Assembly (NCBI GenBank): GCA_963797675.1
Contig: CAWCQQ010000002.1
Location: 1,736,001 to 1,800,000, forward strand
DNA from: DASQPR01 sp963797675
GTDB taxonomy: Bacteria > Actinomycetota > Actinomycetes > Mycobacteriales > Micromonosporaceae
Reading direction: 5' to 3'
Length of the DNA: 64,000 nucleotides
This document shows positions 16,118-24,131 of this stretch, in pieces. Numbering within the stretch: the first letter of the stretch is position 1; the number at the start of each line of letters is the position of its first letter. Both the position numbers and the translations under genes were made by a program. The notes beneath the pieces are model-generated. The model was given only the letters and a program-made list of their open reading frames with translations. It ran no database searches and was not told where the DNA came from.

Positions 16118-17536
16118 GTGTCGAATATATTGGTTAACCGCGACTTCGCCCGCCTCTGGTTCGGCCAGGCGGTCTCCACCGTCGGCGACTATGTGTTCGA
16201 CACGACGTTGGTCGTCTGGGTGGCGACCGTGCTCTACAAGGGTGATCCGAAGGCCGGTCCGCTCGCGGTCGGCGGGCTCGTGCTCTGTGCGGTCGTCTCG
16301 TCGTTCGTCATCGGTCCGATCGCCGGCGTGTTCGTCGACCGGTGGAGTCGCCGCCGGATCATGCTGCGGTCCGAGGTGATCCGGTTCATCCTCGTCGGTG
16401 GCCTGATGGTGGTCACCTTCGTGGATGTCAGTGCGATGCCCCGGTGGGCATGGCTGGTCCTGCTCTACGGTGTCGTGTTCCTGGTCAACTCCGCGGAACA
16501 GTTCTTCAATCCGGCCCGGTTCGCGACGATCGGCGACATCGTGCCGGGCGAGGTCGACCGTACCCGTGCATTCGGTCTGGGCTCGGCGACCGCTGCGACC
16601 GCGGCCATCATCGGGCCGCCGCTCGCCGCACCGCTGCTGTTCACAGCCGGCATCCAATGGGCACTGCTGCTCAACGCGCTGTCCTACCTCGTGTCGTTCC
16701 TCGCGATCAGATCCGTCCGCTACCGGGCCGATGCCGATGCCACGCCAGCGGACGTCGCGGATACACCGCCGGAGCGGCCGTCATGGCGCGTCGAATTCAC
16801 CGCCGGCCTGCGAATGTTCGTGCGTAACCGGTTCCTGGTCGCGTTGGCGGCGGTCGCCGTGCTCGCCCAGTTGGGTACGGGCCCGATCAACACGCTCGAC
16901 ATCTACTTCGTCCGCGAGAACCTGCACTCCAACCAGAACCTGCTCGGTTTCCTGGCGACCGCGATGGGTGTCGGCGCGATCGTCGGCGGCCTGATGGCCG
17001 GCTGGATCGTCAAGAAGATCAACGCACGTAACACGACGTGGCTCGGCGTCTTGTTGTCCGGTTTGTTCATGATCGTGCTGGCACGCCAGACGAATTTCGG
17101 TGCGGCGCTCGTGGTGATCTTCCTGATGTTCATCCCGATCACGTTCCTGAACACCGCACTCATGCCGCAGCTGCTGGCCGTGACGCCGAAGGAGTTCCTC
17201 GGCCGGATGAACGCCGTGCTGGGACCGCTGGTGCAGATGTCCTCGACGCTGTCCATCGTGCTGTCCTCGGTGCTCGCGAGCACGCTGCTGCTGAACTTCC
17301 ATCCGACCGTCGCCGGACTGCGCCTCGGCCGCGTGGACACGCTGTACACGGTGGGTGCATTGATCATCGTGGCGGCCGGCGTGTACGCCTACTTCCGGCT
17401 GCCACCGAATTCGCTCTCGGCTCCCGGCGCGGACGAGGCGACGCCGGTGATCCCGGCGCCCTCCAATCCGATGGAAGCGATCGATCTGGGCATCCCGGCC
17501 GCTACCGCGGTGTCCGAGCCCGACCCGACGGGTTGA
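16118..17536 (+). CDS. MFS transporter (macrolide-efflux-like family)
   Basis: 472 residues with about 11-12 hydrophobic helices. It starts FARLWFGQAVSTVGDYVFDTTL, a pattern of MFS_3/enterobactin-exporter and macrolide-efflux-like proteins, and has the loop DRWSRRRIMLRSEVIRF (motif A type) between TM2 and TM3. A second loop (WIVKKINARNTTWLG) lies in the C-terminal half, and the last 50 residues are polar. Drug or metabolite efflux is likely; the substrate is unknown. It starts at GTG 16118. Confidence 0.85.
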   Translation: MSNILVNRDFARLWFGQAVSTVGDYVFDTTLVVWVATVLYKGDPKAGPLAVGGLVLCAVVSSFVIGPIAGVFVDRWSRRRIMLRSEVIRFILVGGLMVVTFVDVSAMPRWAWLVLLYGVVFLVNSAEQFFNPARFATIGDIVPGEVDRTRAFGLGSATAATAAIIGPPLAAPLLFTAGIQWALLLNALSYLVSFLAIRSVRYRADADATPADVADTPPERPSWRVEFTAGLRMFVRNRFLVALAAVAVLAQLGTGPINTLDIYFVRENLHSNQNLLGFLATAMGVGAIVGGLMAGWIVKKINARNTTWLGVLLSGLFMIVLARQTNFGAALVVIFLMFIPITFLNTALMPQLLAVTPKEFLGRMNAVLGPLVQMSSTLSIVLSSVLASTLLLNFHPTVAGLRLGRVDTLYTVGALIIVAAGVYAYFRLPPNSLSAPGADEATPVIPAPSNPMEAIDLGIPAATAVSEPDPTG

Positions 17537-17552
17537 GGCCTCGGCGGTGCCG

Positions 17553-18278
17553 TTACGGCAGCGCCGCGAGAACGGCCAGGAATCGCCACCGCTGCGACGG
17601 CGTCAGGGCGGCGTAGATCGGAGCGTCGCGGCGGTTGGTCTCGTCCTCGACCGCTCGCCGTACGTCGTCGTCGGGTGCCAAGGCGAGCAGGTCGGTCATG
17701 GTCAGGCCGGCGCCTCGCCAGGCGGCTCGATGCGCGTCTCCGCGGTGGTGCCGGAGTGCACCCAGGCGCGTGGTGACCTGCAACGCGGATGATGCGCCGG
17801 ATGGCTCGAAGACCGGCGTCACGCCGTTGAACGCGGCACCGCCGCTGGACCGTCCGGCGGCCAGCAACGTGCCGAGCAGGTCCGCAAGGACGGGAAGCGC
17901 GGCGAGGCCGGGCATGGTCGCGATCGGTCTACGCTCCCAGGACTCGGCCGCCGCGTCCGCAATCGCTTGCTGGATCCGCAGGCCGAGCTGGCGGCCGGCC
18001 TCGGTCAGATGCCACGCGCCGGCCTCGTCGACGGTCAGTACGCCGGCTTCGCGCTCGGGCGTCATCTCGTCTCCGTGGTAGGCACACACCGCCTGGACGG
18101 CATCGGCCGGCATCGGGCCGGCGAGCAGCCCGAAGTAGACGTCGCCGACGAGTCCCGGAGGTACGCCGACGTCGGCGACGATCTGGCGGCATCGATCGCG
18201 GGCGGCGGCACGTACGCCGACGTAGACGCGGTCGATCGCCGGGCGTACCAGGGCTGCGTACTGCTCCAGATCTTCCAT
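17553..18278 (-). CDS. SCO6745-like protein (MarR-type HTH-related family)
   Basis: 241 residues. The all-helical N-terminal part (LVRPAIDRVYVGVRAAARDR...CAYHGDEMTPEREAG) is followed by a probable winged segment (LTVDEAGAWHLTEAGRQL). The C-terminal motif LGALRHHRGDAHRAAWRGAGLT is characteristic of the SCO6745 family; the function is unknown. The ATG at 18278 is preferred because GGAGGT lies just upstream; a longer frame from 18323 adds an unconserved stretch. It converges on the MFS gene, the stops being 16 bases apart. Confidence 0.75.
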   Translation of the reverse strand: MEDLEQYAALVRPAIDRVYVGVRAAARDRCRQIVADVGVPPGLVGDVYFGLLAGPMPADAVQAVCAYHGDEMTPEREAGVLTVDEAGAWHLTEAGRQLGLRIQQAIADAAAESWERRPIATMPGLAALPVLADLLGTLLAAGRSSGGAAFNGVTPVFEPSGASSALQVTTRLGALRHHRGDAHRAAWRGAGLTMTDLLALAPDDDVRRAVEDETNRRDAPIYAALTPSQRWRFLAVLAALP

Positions 18279-18611
18279 GACGACCTCCGATCCGGACGGG
18301 TACGGGGAGCGGCTATCTGACACGATCGGTGGCTTGCCTCAAGTCCACGTGGCAGGTTAGCTGATTGCCATGTGTGTACGCACCGGGGCGAGCATGTGGC
18401 CCTTACTGCGTCGACGCATTTCCGAAATACCCCAATTATCCGGCGTGAATGGGCCGCAAACCGGCTCCGACCAGCCACGCATCGACTTGATAACAGGACG
18501 TCCCGCGACGCGAAGTCGAGTTAGGCTCGACGCCGCGGGGCGGCTTTTGTCTGTGCAAATAAAGTACTAAATGGACATTGAACCAGCCGTGTACTGCGGG
18601 ACGTAATTCAA
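18279..18611. other. Divergent intergenic region before the LAL regulator
   Basis: About 330 bases between two divergent genes. There is one small intrinsic-terminator-like hairpin on the plus strand, GCCGC-GGG-GCGGC-TTTT at 18532-18548. The stretch after it is relatively AT-rich and probably holds the promoter of the downstream regulator. A 66-codon plus-strand ORF at 18370 has no recognisable features. Confidence 0.4.
18532..18548 (+). terminator. Small intrinsic-terminator-like hairpin
   Basis: GCCGC, loop GGG, GCGGC, then TTTTG. No obvious plus-strand gene ends here, so it may terminate a small untranslated or undetected transcript from about 18300-18530. Confidence 0.4.
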
Positions 18612-21473
18612 ATGGATGGCGCGACTTCCATGGCCGGAAGGCGTTCGGCGCTCTCGGGGAGGGAAACGGTGGGGATGCCATTGCAACGCCCGGCCGAACC
18701 GTCACCGTACGGGCGGCGGACGACGCGGTCGGTGGTGCCACAACAACGATCGAACCCGCCGATCGGCCGGATCGAGGTCGTCAACCACGCACACGATCTG
18801 CTCGCCTCCGGACAGAGCGTGTTGCTGCGCGGACCGGCCGGCATCGGCAAGTCGACGATCCTGGAGACGCTCGCACACGGCCGCCGCGATGCCATGATCC
18901 TGCGGGTGGCCGCCGCCGAGGTCGAATCCGGCCTGCCGTACCTGACGCTGGTCGACCTGTTCGGCGCGGTGCTGGCCGACCACGGCGTGGTGCTGCGCGG
19001 CCATCTTCGGGCGGCGCTCGACGCGGCACTCCTGCGCAGCGCCGCACCCGCCACCGCACAGGATGAGCTGGCCGTCCGGCTCGCCGTGCTGGAACTGCTC
19101 CGGGCGCTGGCGAGCCGCAGCCCGGTCCTGCTCGTGATCGACGATCTTCCGTGGGTGGACGAGCCCAGCGCCGGCGTCCTGCAGTTCGTCGCACGCCGCC
19201 TCGACGGCCTGCCGGTCCAGATGATCGCCGCGGCCCGGGTGAACAGCGACGAGACGATCCAACGGGCCGATCTCTGTCCGCCGCCGTGCACCGAGCTGAC
19301 CGTGCCGCCGCTGGGCGCCGACGACGTCGCCGACCTGCTGCGAGCCCGGTACGGCGAGCGGCTCAACCGGTCGGCGATCCTGCGCGTACACGCGGCGAGT
19401 GGCGGCAACCCGCTGTTCGCCCTCGAACTCGGCCGAGCCGTGGCCGAACGCGGCGAACCGATCACGCTGGACGAACCGCTGCCGGTCCCGGATCGGCTGC
19501 GTGGCCTGCTCGCGGCCCGGATCGCCGCGTTGCCGCAGGCGACCCGCGAAGTGCTCGTGTTCGCCGCGGCCGCCGCACGACCAAGTCGCGATTTGCTGGA
19601 AAAGACCGGCGCGCTGCGTCCCGGCGTCCTCATGTCGGCGATCGACAGCGGCGTCGCGACGGTCGCGACCGACGGCGCGGTCCGATTCACGCACCCGCTG
19701 CTGCGCGAGATGGTCTACGCCGACGCGGATGCCGGTGCGCGGACCGCCGCCCACGAACGCCTCGCGGAGGCCGTCGACGATCCGGTCGAGCGTGCCCGCC
19801 ATCTGGCACTCGCCCGTCCGGAACCGGACGAGACGCTGGCCGAGGTGCTTGCCGATGCGGCGACCGTGGCCCGTCGCCGCGGTGCCCCGGCGATCGCCGC
19901 CGATCTTGCGCAGCTCGCCGCGGAACGCAGCCTCGATCTCGCCCTCGGCGCGCGTCGCCGGCTCGCGGCCGCGCGATTCGCCGAGGAAGCCGGCATGACC
20001 GAGAACGCTCGTACGCTGGCGCTGGGTGCACTGCGTACTGCGGTTGAGCCGGCCGTACGGGTGGATCTGCGGATCCTGCTCGTCGACCTGGCCGGTCAGG
20101 ATCAGTCCAACACCGGACAGCTGCTCGACGAGGCGTACGCCGACGCCGGCACCGATGCGGCGCTCAGCTCGCGCGTCCGTTTCTACCGGGGCCAGAAAGC
20201 GCTCTACGACGGCGATGTCGTCGCGGCCGATCACGAACTCTCCTGGGCCCGGCACCTGGCCGAGGTCAGTGGCGAGAACGAGATGCTGGTGGCCGCGCTG
20301 TCGTTGCTCTCCACCAGCCGGCTGCACGACGAGGGCGACGAAGAGCTGTTCCAGAAGGCGGCAACGCTGGCTCGATCGCTGCCGCTGACGTCGCAGGTGC
20401 TGGCGGTCCGGCTGCTCGACGCGGCCGAGATGGCACGCGGCCTGGAGATCGGGTCGGCGCTCGCCGACTTTGAGGCGATGCGGACCGAGGTCGAGCGCGG
20501 CGGTTCGATCACCGACCTCGGTAGCTTGCTGGTCTCGATCGCCGGGGCCTACCTGCGTGCCGGACGGTGCGCCGACTCGCTCGCGGCCGGCCGGCTGGCC
20601 GCCCGGATCTTCGCGGACCTCGACGCGACGCCCGGGCCGGGGCTGATCGCCGGTGCGATATCCGAACTGCACGGAGGCAACCTTGCCGTTGCAGCCCGCA
20701 GCATCGATCAGGCGGTGGACGCGTGTCTGGCCGCCGGCGACGAGGACTTCCTGCAGCTCGCGTACGCGGCGCAGGGTCAATCGCGGCTGATGTCCGGCGA
20801 TGCGATCAGTGCACTCGACCCGTTCCGGCTCGCCTATGACGGTCAGATCCGCCGGCGGCTGATGGACCCCGCCCTATACCTGTGGCATGCGGACTTCATC
20901 GAGGCGCTGGTCGCCGCGAACGCCCGGGCCGAAGCGGCACGCGTCCTCGCCGAGGTCGCGGTCCGTGCCGAGGAACACGGTCGCGAGTACGTGCTGCTGA
21001 GCCTTGCCCGTGCCAGTGGCACGCTGGTCGCGGCCGACGGCGACCCGCGTGCCGGTGCGGCCGAGGTCGCCGCCGCGATCGAGCGCTGGAATCATCATCC
21101 GTTCCCGTTGGAGGTCGCGCGGGCCTGGCATTCGCTCGGCACGATCGAACGCCGGGCGCACCGTCGCGGCGCGGCCCGAGAGGCGTTCGGTGAGGCCGCC
21201 CGCCGGTACGCGCTGCTCGGCGCTCAGCCGTGGCTGGATCTGGCCGAGGCGGAACTCGCGAAGCTCAACGGCCCGCGCGGCATGGGCATGTCCGAAACCG
21301 AGCAGCGGATCGTCGACCTGGTCCGGCGCGGCTGCACGAACCGCGAGATCGCGCGGGCGACGTTCCTGTCGGTGAAGGCGATCGAGGCGAACCTGACCCG
21401 TCTCTACCGGCGCTTCGGCGTCCGCAACCGCGATCAGCTGAGCCGTGCCGTGGCGGAGCTGTCCGTCGACTGA
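18612..21473 (+). CDS. LuxR-family ATP-binding (LAL-type) transcriptional regulator
   Basis: 953 residues. The AAA/NACHT-like ATPase has Walker A GPAGIGKST at about 74-82 and Walker B VLLVIDDLPWVDE at about 173-185. A long helical, TPR-like middle section follows, then a C-terminal LuxR HTH (MGMSETEQRIVDLVRRGCTNREIARATFLSVKAIEANL, in part) at about 890-950. Such proteins activate secondary-metabolite or sugar-use genes in actinobacteria; the ligand is unknown. ATG 18612 is the longest start; ATG 18675, behind a GGGGAGGGA stretch, is a good alternative. Its nearness to the 23-32 kb cluster makes that cluster a possible target, which is inference. Confidence 0.88.
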   Translation: MDGATSMAGRRSALSGRETVGMPLQRPAEPSPYGRRTTRSVVPQQRSNPPIGRIEVVNHAHDLLASGQSVLLRGPAGIGKSTILETLAHGRRDAMILRVAAAEVESGLPYLTLVDLFGAVLADHGVVLRGHLRAALDAALLRSAAPATAQDELAVRLAVLELLRALASRSPVLLVIDDLPWVDEPSAGVLQFVARRLDGLPVQMIAAARVNSDETIQRADLCPPPCTELTVPPLGADDVADLLRARYGERLNRSAILRVHAASGGNPLFALELGRAVAERGEPITLDEPLPVPDRLRGLLAARIAALPQATREVLVFAAAAARPSRDLLEKTGALRPGVLMSAIDSGVATVATDGAVRFTHPLLREMVYADADAGARTAAHERLAEAVDDPVERARHLALARPEPDETLAEVLADAATVARRRGAPAIAADLAQLAAERSLDLALGARRRLAAARFAEEAGMTENARTLALGALRTAVEPAVRVDLRILLVDLAGQDQSNTGQLLDEAYADAGTDAALSSRVRFYRGQKALYDGDVVAADHELSWARHLAEVSGENEMLVAALSLLSTSRLHDEGDEELFQKAATLARSLPLTSQVLAVRLLDAAEMARGLEIGSALADFEAMRTEVERGGSITDLGSLLVSIAGAYLRAGRCADSLAAGRLAARIFADLDATPGPGLIAGAISELHGGNLAVAARSIDQAVDACLAAGDEDFLQLAYAAQGQSRLMSGDAISALDPFRLAYDGQIRRRLMDPALYLWHADFIEALVAANARAEAARVLAEVAVRAEEHGREYVLLSLARASGTLVAADGDPRAGAAEVAAAIERWNHHPFPLEVARAWHSLGTIERRAHRRGAAREAFGEAARRYALLGAQPWLDLAEAELAKLNGPRGMGMSETEQRIVDLVRRGCTNREIARATFLSVKAIEANLTRLYRRFGVRNRDQLSRAVAELSVD

Positions 21474-21566
21474 CGGGTGCTCGTGTTGGTGCTGGTCTGG
21501 TGTTGGTGCTGGTGCTGGCGCACCAGTTTGGTGGACGGGTGCGTCCTGGTCGTGATGGGACGCGTC

Positions 21567-21697
21567 ACACAAGCCGACGTTCGCCGAGCTCGTTCGGGAT
21601 CGATGCCGCGTTCTATCGGTATGGCTACGTGTTGAGCCGCAACGCCCATGACGCCGACGATCTCTGCAGGGTGCTGATACGGCTGCGCGGTGGGTGA
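21567..21697 (+). pseudogene. Remnant of an ECF sigma factor N-terminus
   Basis: One frame reads TFAELVRDR. After a frame change another reads DAAFYRYGYVLSRNAHDADDL followed by CRVLIRLRGG and a stop. Together they match the start of region 2 of SigE-family sigma factors (F-x-ELVRxR...LxRYGYVLxG-xxHDAEDL). Regions 2.3 onward and region 4 are absent, so this is a decayed fragment, not a gene. Confidence 0.45.
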
Positions 21698-21831
21698 TCG
21701 CGGGTCGAGCGCCGCGACGATCCGACCGGCGCGGTTGCACATCAGCGCGTGGCGGCGTCGCCGCGCGAGGTGAGTGGCGACCCGACGAGAAGCTCGAAAT
21801 GTGTGAACTTAAGAAAATTAAGATCAACATA

Positions 21832-21860
21832 TTGAAAGTTTAATGTACGTCGGGTACAAC
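21832..21860 (+). promoter_or_regulatory. Leaderless promoter of the DUF2089 operon
   Basis: TTGAAA (21832-21837), a 17-base spacer, then TACAAC (21855-21860). The ATG of the DUF2089 gene is seven bases further on, so the transcript would begin at or next to the start codon. The surrounding sequence is unusually AT-rich for this genome. Confidence 0.65.
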
Positions 21861-21867
21861 TTTAGAT

Positions 21868-22245
21868 ATGACAGAGCAGGCGATGGAGTGGCAGGAACTC
21901 ACGAACCTGACCCGGGGCCAGCCGTTCGTCGTCGAGCGGGTGCGCCTGGCAGGCAGCGGCGTCGCGATCGAGGGTGAGTTCGAGCTGCCGCAACTGGCTC
22001 AGCTCAGCGTCGAGGACCAGGTCTTCGTCACCGCGTTCGTGCGGTGCCACGGCTCCATCAAAGAGATGGAGCGGATCTTCGGGGTGAGCTACCCGACGAT
22101 CAAATCACGACTGAACCGGATCACGCAGATGCTCGACTTCGTCGAGACCGATCCGGCGCCGTCGCGGGCCGACATCATCGATCGGTTGCGCCGCGGCGAG
22201 ATCACTGCACAGCAGGCATTGTCCGAATTGGAGGGTCACACGTGA
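21868..22245 (+). CDS. DUF2089 domain protein (putative HTH regulator)
   Basis: 125 residues. The central part LSVEDQVFVTAFVRCHGSIKEMERIFGVSYPTIKSRLNRI (in pieces) is a sigma-region-4-like helix-turn-helix typical of DUF2089 proteins. The C-terminus DIIDRLRRGEITAQQALSEL resembles a SHOCT-like helical hairpin. There is no zinc-ribbon at the N-terminus as in some relatives. It is the first gene of a three-gene operon whose last member also carries a SHOCT-like motif. It probably regulates this operon in an envelope-stress-like setting, by analogy only. Confidence 0.8.
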   Translation: MTEQAMEWQELTNLTRGQPFVVERVRLAGSGVAIEGEFELPQLAQLSVEDQVFVTAFVRCHGSIKEMERIFGVSYPTIKSRLNRITQMLDFVETDPAPSRADIIDRLRRGEITAQQALSELEGHT

Positions 22246-22502
22246 TGCCGCAGTTGTTGACCGTGCGGGTCAAACGCCCGGACGGTCGTCCCATCCGGAT
22301 CTGGGTCCCGGTGCTCCCGGTCGTGCTCGTGTTCGCACCGGTCGTGGTCCTGGCCGTACTGGTGGCGGCCGTGGCCTGCCTCGTGTACCGCGTCCGCGTG
22401 GTGCGAGCACTCGGCACCGGTTGGCGCATCGTTTCCGCGTTGCCCGGCACCCGGGTCGACGTCTTGCACGGCCGCACGGCTGTGCTGGTAACTATCCGAT
22501 AA
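22245..22502 (+). CDS. Small single-pass membrane protein
   Basis: 85 residues: MPQLLTVRVKRPDGRPIRIW, then a strongly hydrophobic segment (VPVLPVVLVFAPVVVLAVL and on to about residue 50), then a short basic cytosolic or extracellular tail. The ATG overlaps the stop of the DUF2089 gene by one base; a GTG one codon earlier is possible. Similar small proteins lie between DUF2089 and SHOCT-like genes elsewhere. The function is unknown. Confidence 0.7.
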   Translation: MPQLLTVRVKRPDGRPIRIWVPVLPVVLVFAPVVVLAVLVAAVACLVYRVRVVRALGTGWRIVSALPGTRVDVLHGRTAVLVTIR

Positions 22503-22514
22503 GAGAGGGTTCGA

Positions 22515-22937
22515 ATGAACGAACAGCGCAAGGACATCCTCGACATGCTGGCCGAGGGCAAGATCACCGCAGAGGAGGCGGAGCAGCTCATCGCCGCGCT
22601 CGAACGCGACCAGCCGACGGCTGCGTCGAGTCTCGACGCCCGGCCGAAGGGCAAGGCGAAGTACCTGCGGGTGGTGGTGGACACCCTGGAGAACGGCGAG
22701 CCGGGGCGGGTCAACATACGGGTGCCGCTGCAGTTGCTGCGGGCCGGCGTACGGCTGGCGGCCTTGATCCCGCCGCAGGCACTGGGTCAGGCCAACGCCG
22801 AACTGAGCAAGTCGGGCATGCCGTTCGACCTGACGCAGCTCAAGCCCGAACAGCTTGAGGCGCTCGTGGAGCACCTCGACGAGATGACGGTGGAGGTCGA
22901 CCAGCCCGATGCCAAAGTGCGTGTCTTCTGCGAGTAG
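22515..22937 (+). CDS. SHOCT-like / YvlB-N-terminal-like protein
   Basis: 140 residues. The N-terminal motif RKDILDMLAEGKITAEEAEQLIAALE is the SHOCT-like hairpin found at the start of YvlB/LiaX-type proteins. The middle (YLRVVVDTLENGEPGRVNIRVPLQLLRAGVRL, in part) is beta-rich with a basic amphipathic helix. The end QLKPEQLEALVEHLDEMTVEVD is acidic. The SD AGAGAGG is at about 22502. It is the last gene of the operon, and a strong terminator follows about 110 bases on. Confidence 0.78.
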   Translation: MNEQRKDILDMLAEGKITAEEAEQLIAALERDQPTAASSLDARPKGKAKYLRVVVDTLENGEPGRVNIRVPLQLLRAGVRLAALIPPQALGQANAELSKSGMPFDLTQLKPEQLEALVEHLDEMTVEVDQPDAKVRVFCE

Positions 22938-23046
22938 GCGCCGTCCATTCGGACGAACCCCCGAGAGGGTGCTGGAACACCCCCCCGAGGTACAGCAGAG
23001 CACGGTGAACTGCCGATCTAAAGTCTAGCCGCCCGTCGGCGCATAG

Positions 23047-23078
23047 CGGAGGGGCCACTCGGACGAGTGGCCCCTCCG
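23047..23078. terminator. Bidirectional terminator between converging operons
   Basis: CGGAGGGGCCACTC (23047-23060), loop GGAC, GAGTGGCCCCTCCG (23065-23078): a perfect 14-bp stem. It sits between the plus-strand SHOCT-like gene and the 3' end of the minus-strand biosynthetic operon and can serve both. Confidence 0.75.
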
Positions 23079-23114
23079 TGCTGGAGCCTTTTGTGCCCCG
23101 ACCGGTCTTCGGGG

Positions 23115-24101
23115 TCAGCGTGACCGGGAACCGGCGGTTAGTTCGCCAGAGCTGAGCACGTCCTCGCCGTAGAGATCCAGCAGCCAGTTCGTGTGATAGA
23201 CGGTGTCGAGGTAGCGTTCGCCGAGGTCAGGGGCGATGGCTACGGCGGTGACCTCACGCGCATTGTGCTGAGACAACCAATCCATGGCGCCGCTGACGAT
23301 CGTCCCGGTCGAGCCGCCGAACAGGAATCCTCTTCTGGCCAGGCGGTGGCAGGCACGGATGGCGTCCGGCTCTTCGACCCGAATCACTTCGTCCACATAA
23401 GATTCGTCGAGCAGTGGTGGCCGAACGCTCGTGCCCAGACCGGGAATCATACGGCGGCCCGGCTCACCACCGAATGTGACCGAACCGACGGCGTCCACTG
23501 CGACGACTCGCACCGGCGATTGTCGGCCGCGGAAGTACCGCGCACAGCCCATCAGAGTCCCGGTGGTGCCGGCTCCGACGAACAGAACGTCCAGCCGCGG
23601 GAACTGGCGGGCTATCGCCGGCGCCGTCGTGTTGAAGTGCGCGGTCCAGTTGTGTGGATTGGTGTATTGGTCGAGGCACACGTACCGGTCGTCAGAGGCG
23701 CACAGCGAGCGGACGTACTCGATGCGCGTGCCGAGGAACCCTCCGCTGGCATCCGGGTCCGTGACGATGTGCACGTTGCTGCCCAACGCCTCCATCGTCC
23801 GCCTCGTGGCCAGGTTGCAGCGGGGATCGGTCACGCACAGGAACCGGTATCCCTTGCTCGCCGCGATCATGCTCAATGCCACGCCTAAGTTCCCCGATGA
23901 CGATTCGACCAGGATCGAGTTCCGCGTCAGGATTCCCTCACGCTCGGCACACTCGACCATCTCGGTCGCGGCCTTCAGCTTGATCGACCCGGCGAAGTTG
24001 AAGCCCTCACACTTGAGGTAGAGCGAGTGCCCGAAAATCGATTGCAGGTCGATGTAGAGCTCCTCTTCATTGAAGACCTGAGGAACGGATATGACCGGCA
24101 C
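23115..24101 (-). CDS. SbnA-like N-(2-amino-2-carboxyethyl)-L-glutamate synthase
   Basis: 328 residues of the PLP fold-type II (cysteine synthase) family. The PLP Lys is in FAGSIKLKAA (about residue 41) and the substrate loop is ESSSGNLGVALSMIAA. The phosphate-binding loop is GAGTTGTLMG, and GGSTGTIVSG lies near the C-terminus. Pairing with an SbnB-type gene directly upstream in the same operon points to SbnA chemistry (O-phospho-L-serine plus glutamate to ACEGA), the first step to L-2,3-diaminopropionate, rather than to ordinary cysteine synthesis. It is the last gene of the five-gene operon. Confidence 0.85.
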   Translation of the reverse strand: MPVISVPQVFNEEELYIDLQSIFGHSLYLKCEGFNFAGSIKLKAATEMVECAEREGILTRNSILVESSSGNLGVALSMIAASKGYRFLCVTDPRCNLATRRTMEALGSNVHIVTDPDASGGFLGTRIEYVRSLCASDDRYVCLDQYTNPHNWTAHFNTTAPAIARQFPRLDVLFVGAGTTGTLMGCARYFRGRQSPVRVVAVDAVGSVTFGGEPGRRMIPGLGTSVRPPLLDESYVDEVIRVEEPDAIRACHRLARRGFLFGGSTGTIVSGAMDWLSQHNAREVTAVAIAPDLGERYLDTVYHTNWLLDLYGEDVLSSGELTAGSRSR

Positions 24102-24131
24102 GACGGCCTCCCTTCGTTGGTAGAGCGGTGT

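Larger units (their letters stand above)
21474..21867. other. Intergenic region with sigma-factor remnant and AT-rich promoter
   Basis: 394 bases. After the regulator stop there is a run of GGTGCTGGT-like short repeats (21478-21520), then a degraded ECF sigma fragment (separate entry). The last 70 bases become markedly AT-rich and contain the promoter of the DUF2089 operon. Confidence 0.5.

Noticed and set aside
18702..20780. A 692-codon minus-strand ORF opposite the LAL regulator
   Set aside because: The plus strand has Walker A/B and a LuxR HTH in one continuous frame; the antisense product is low-complexity.
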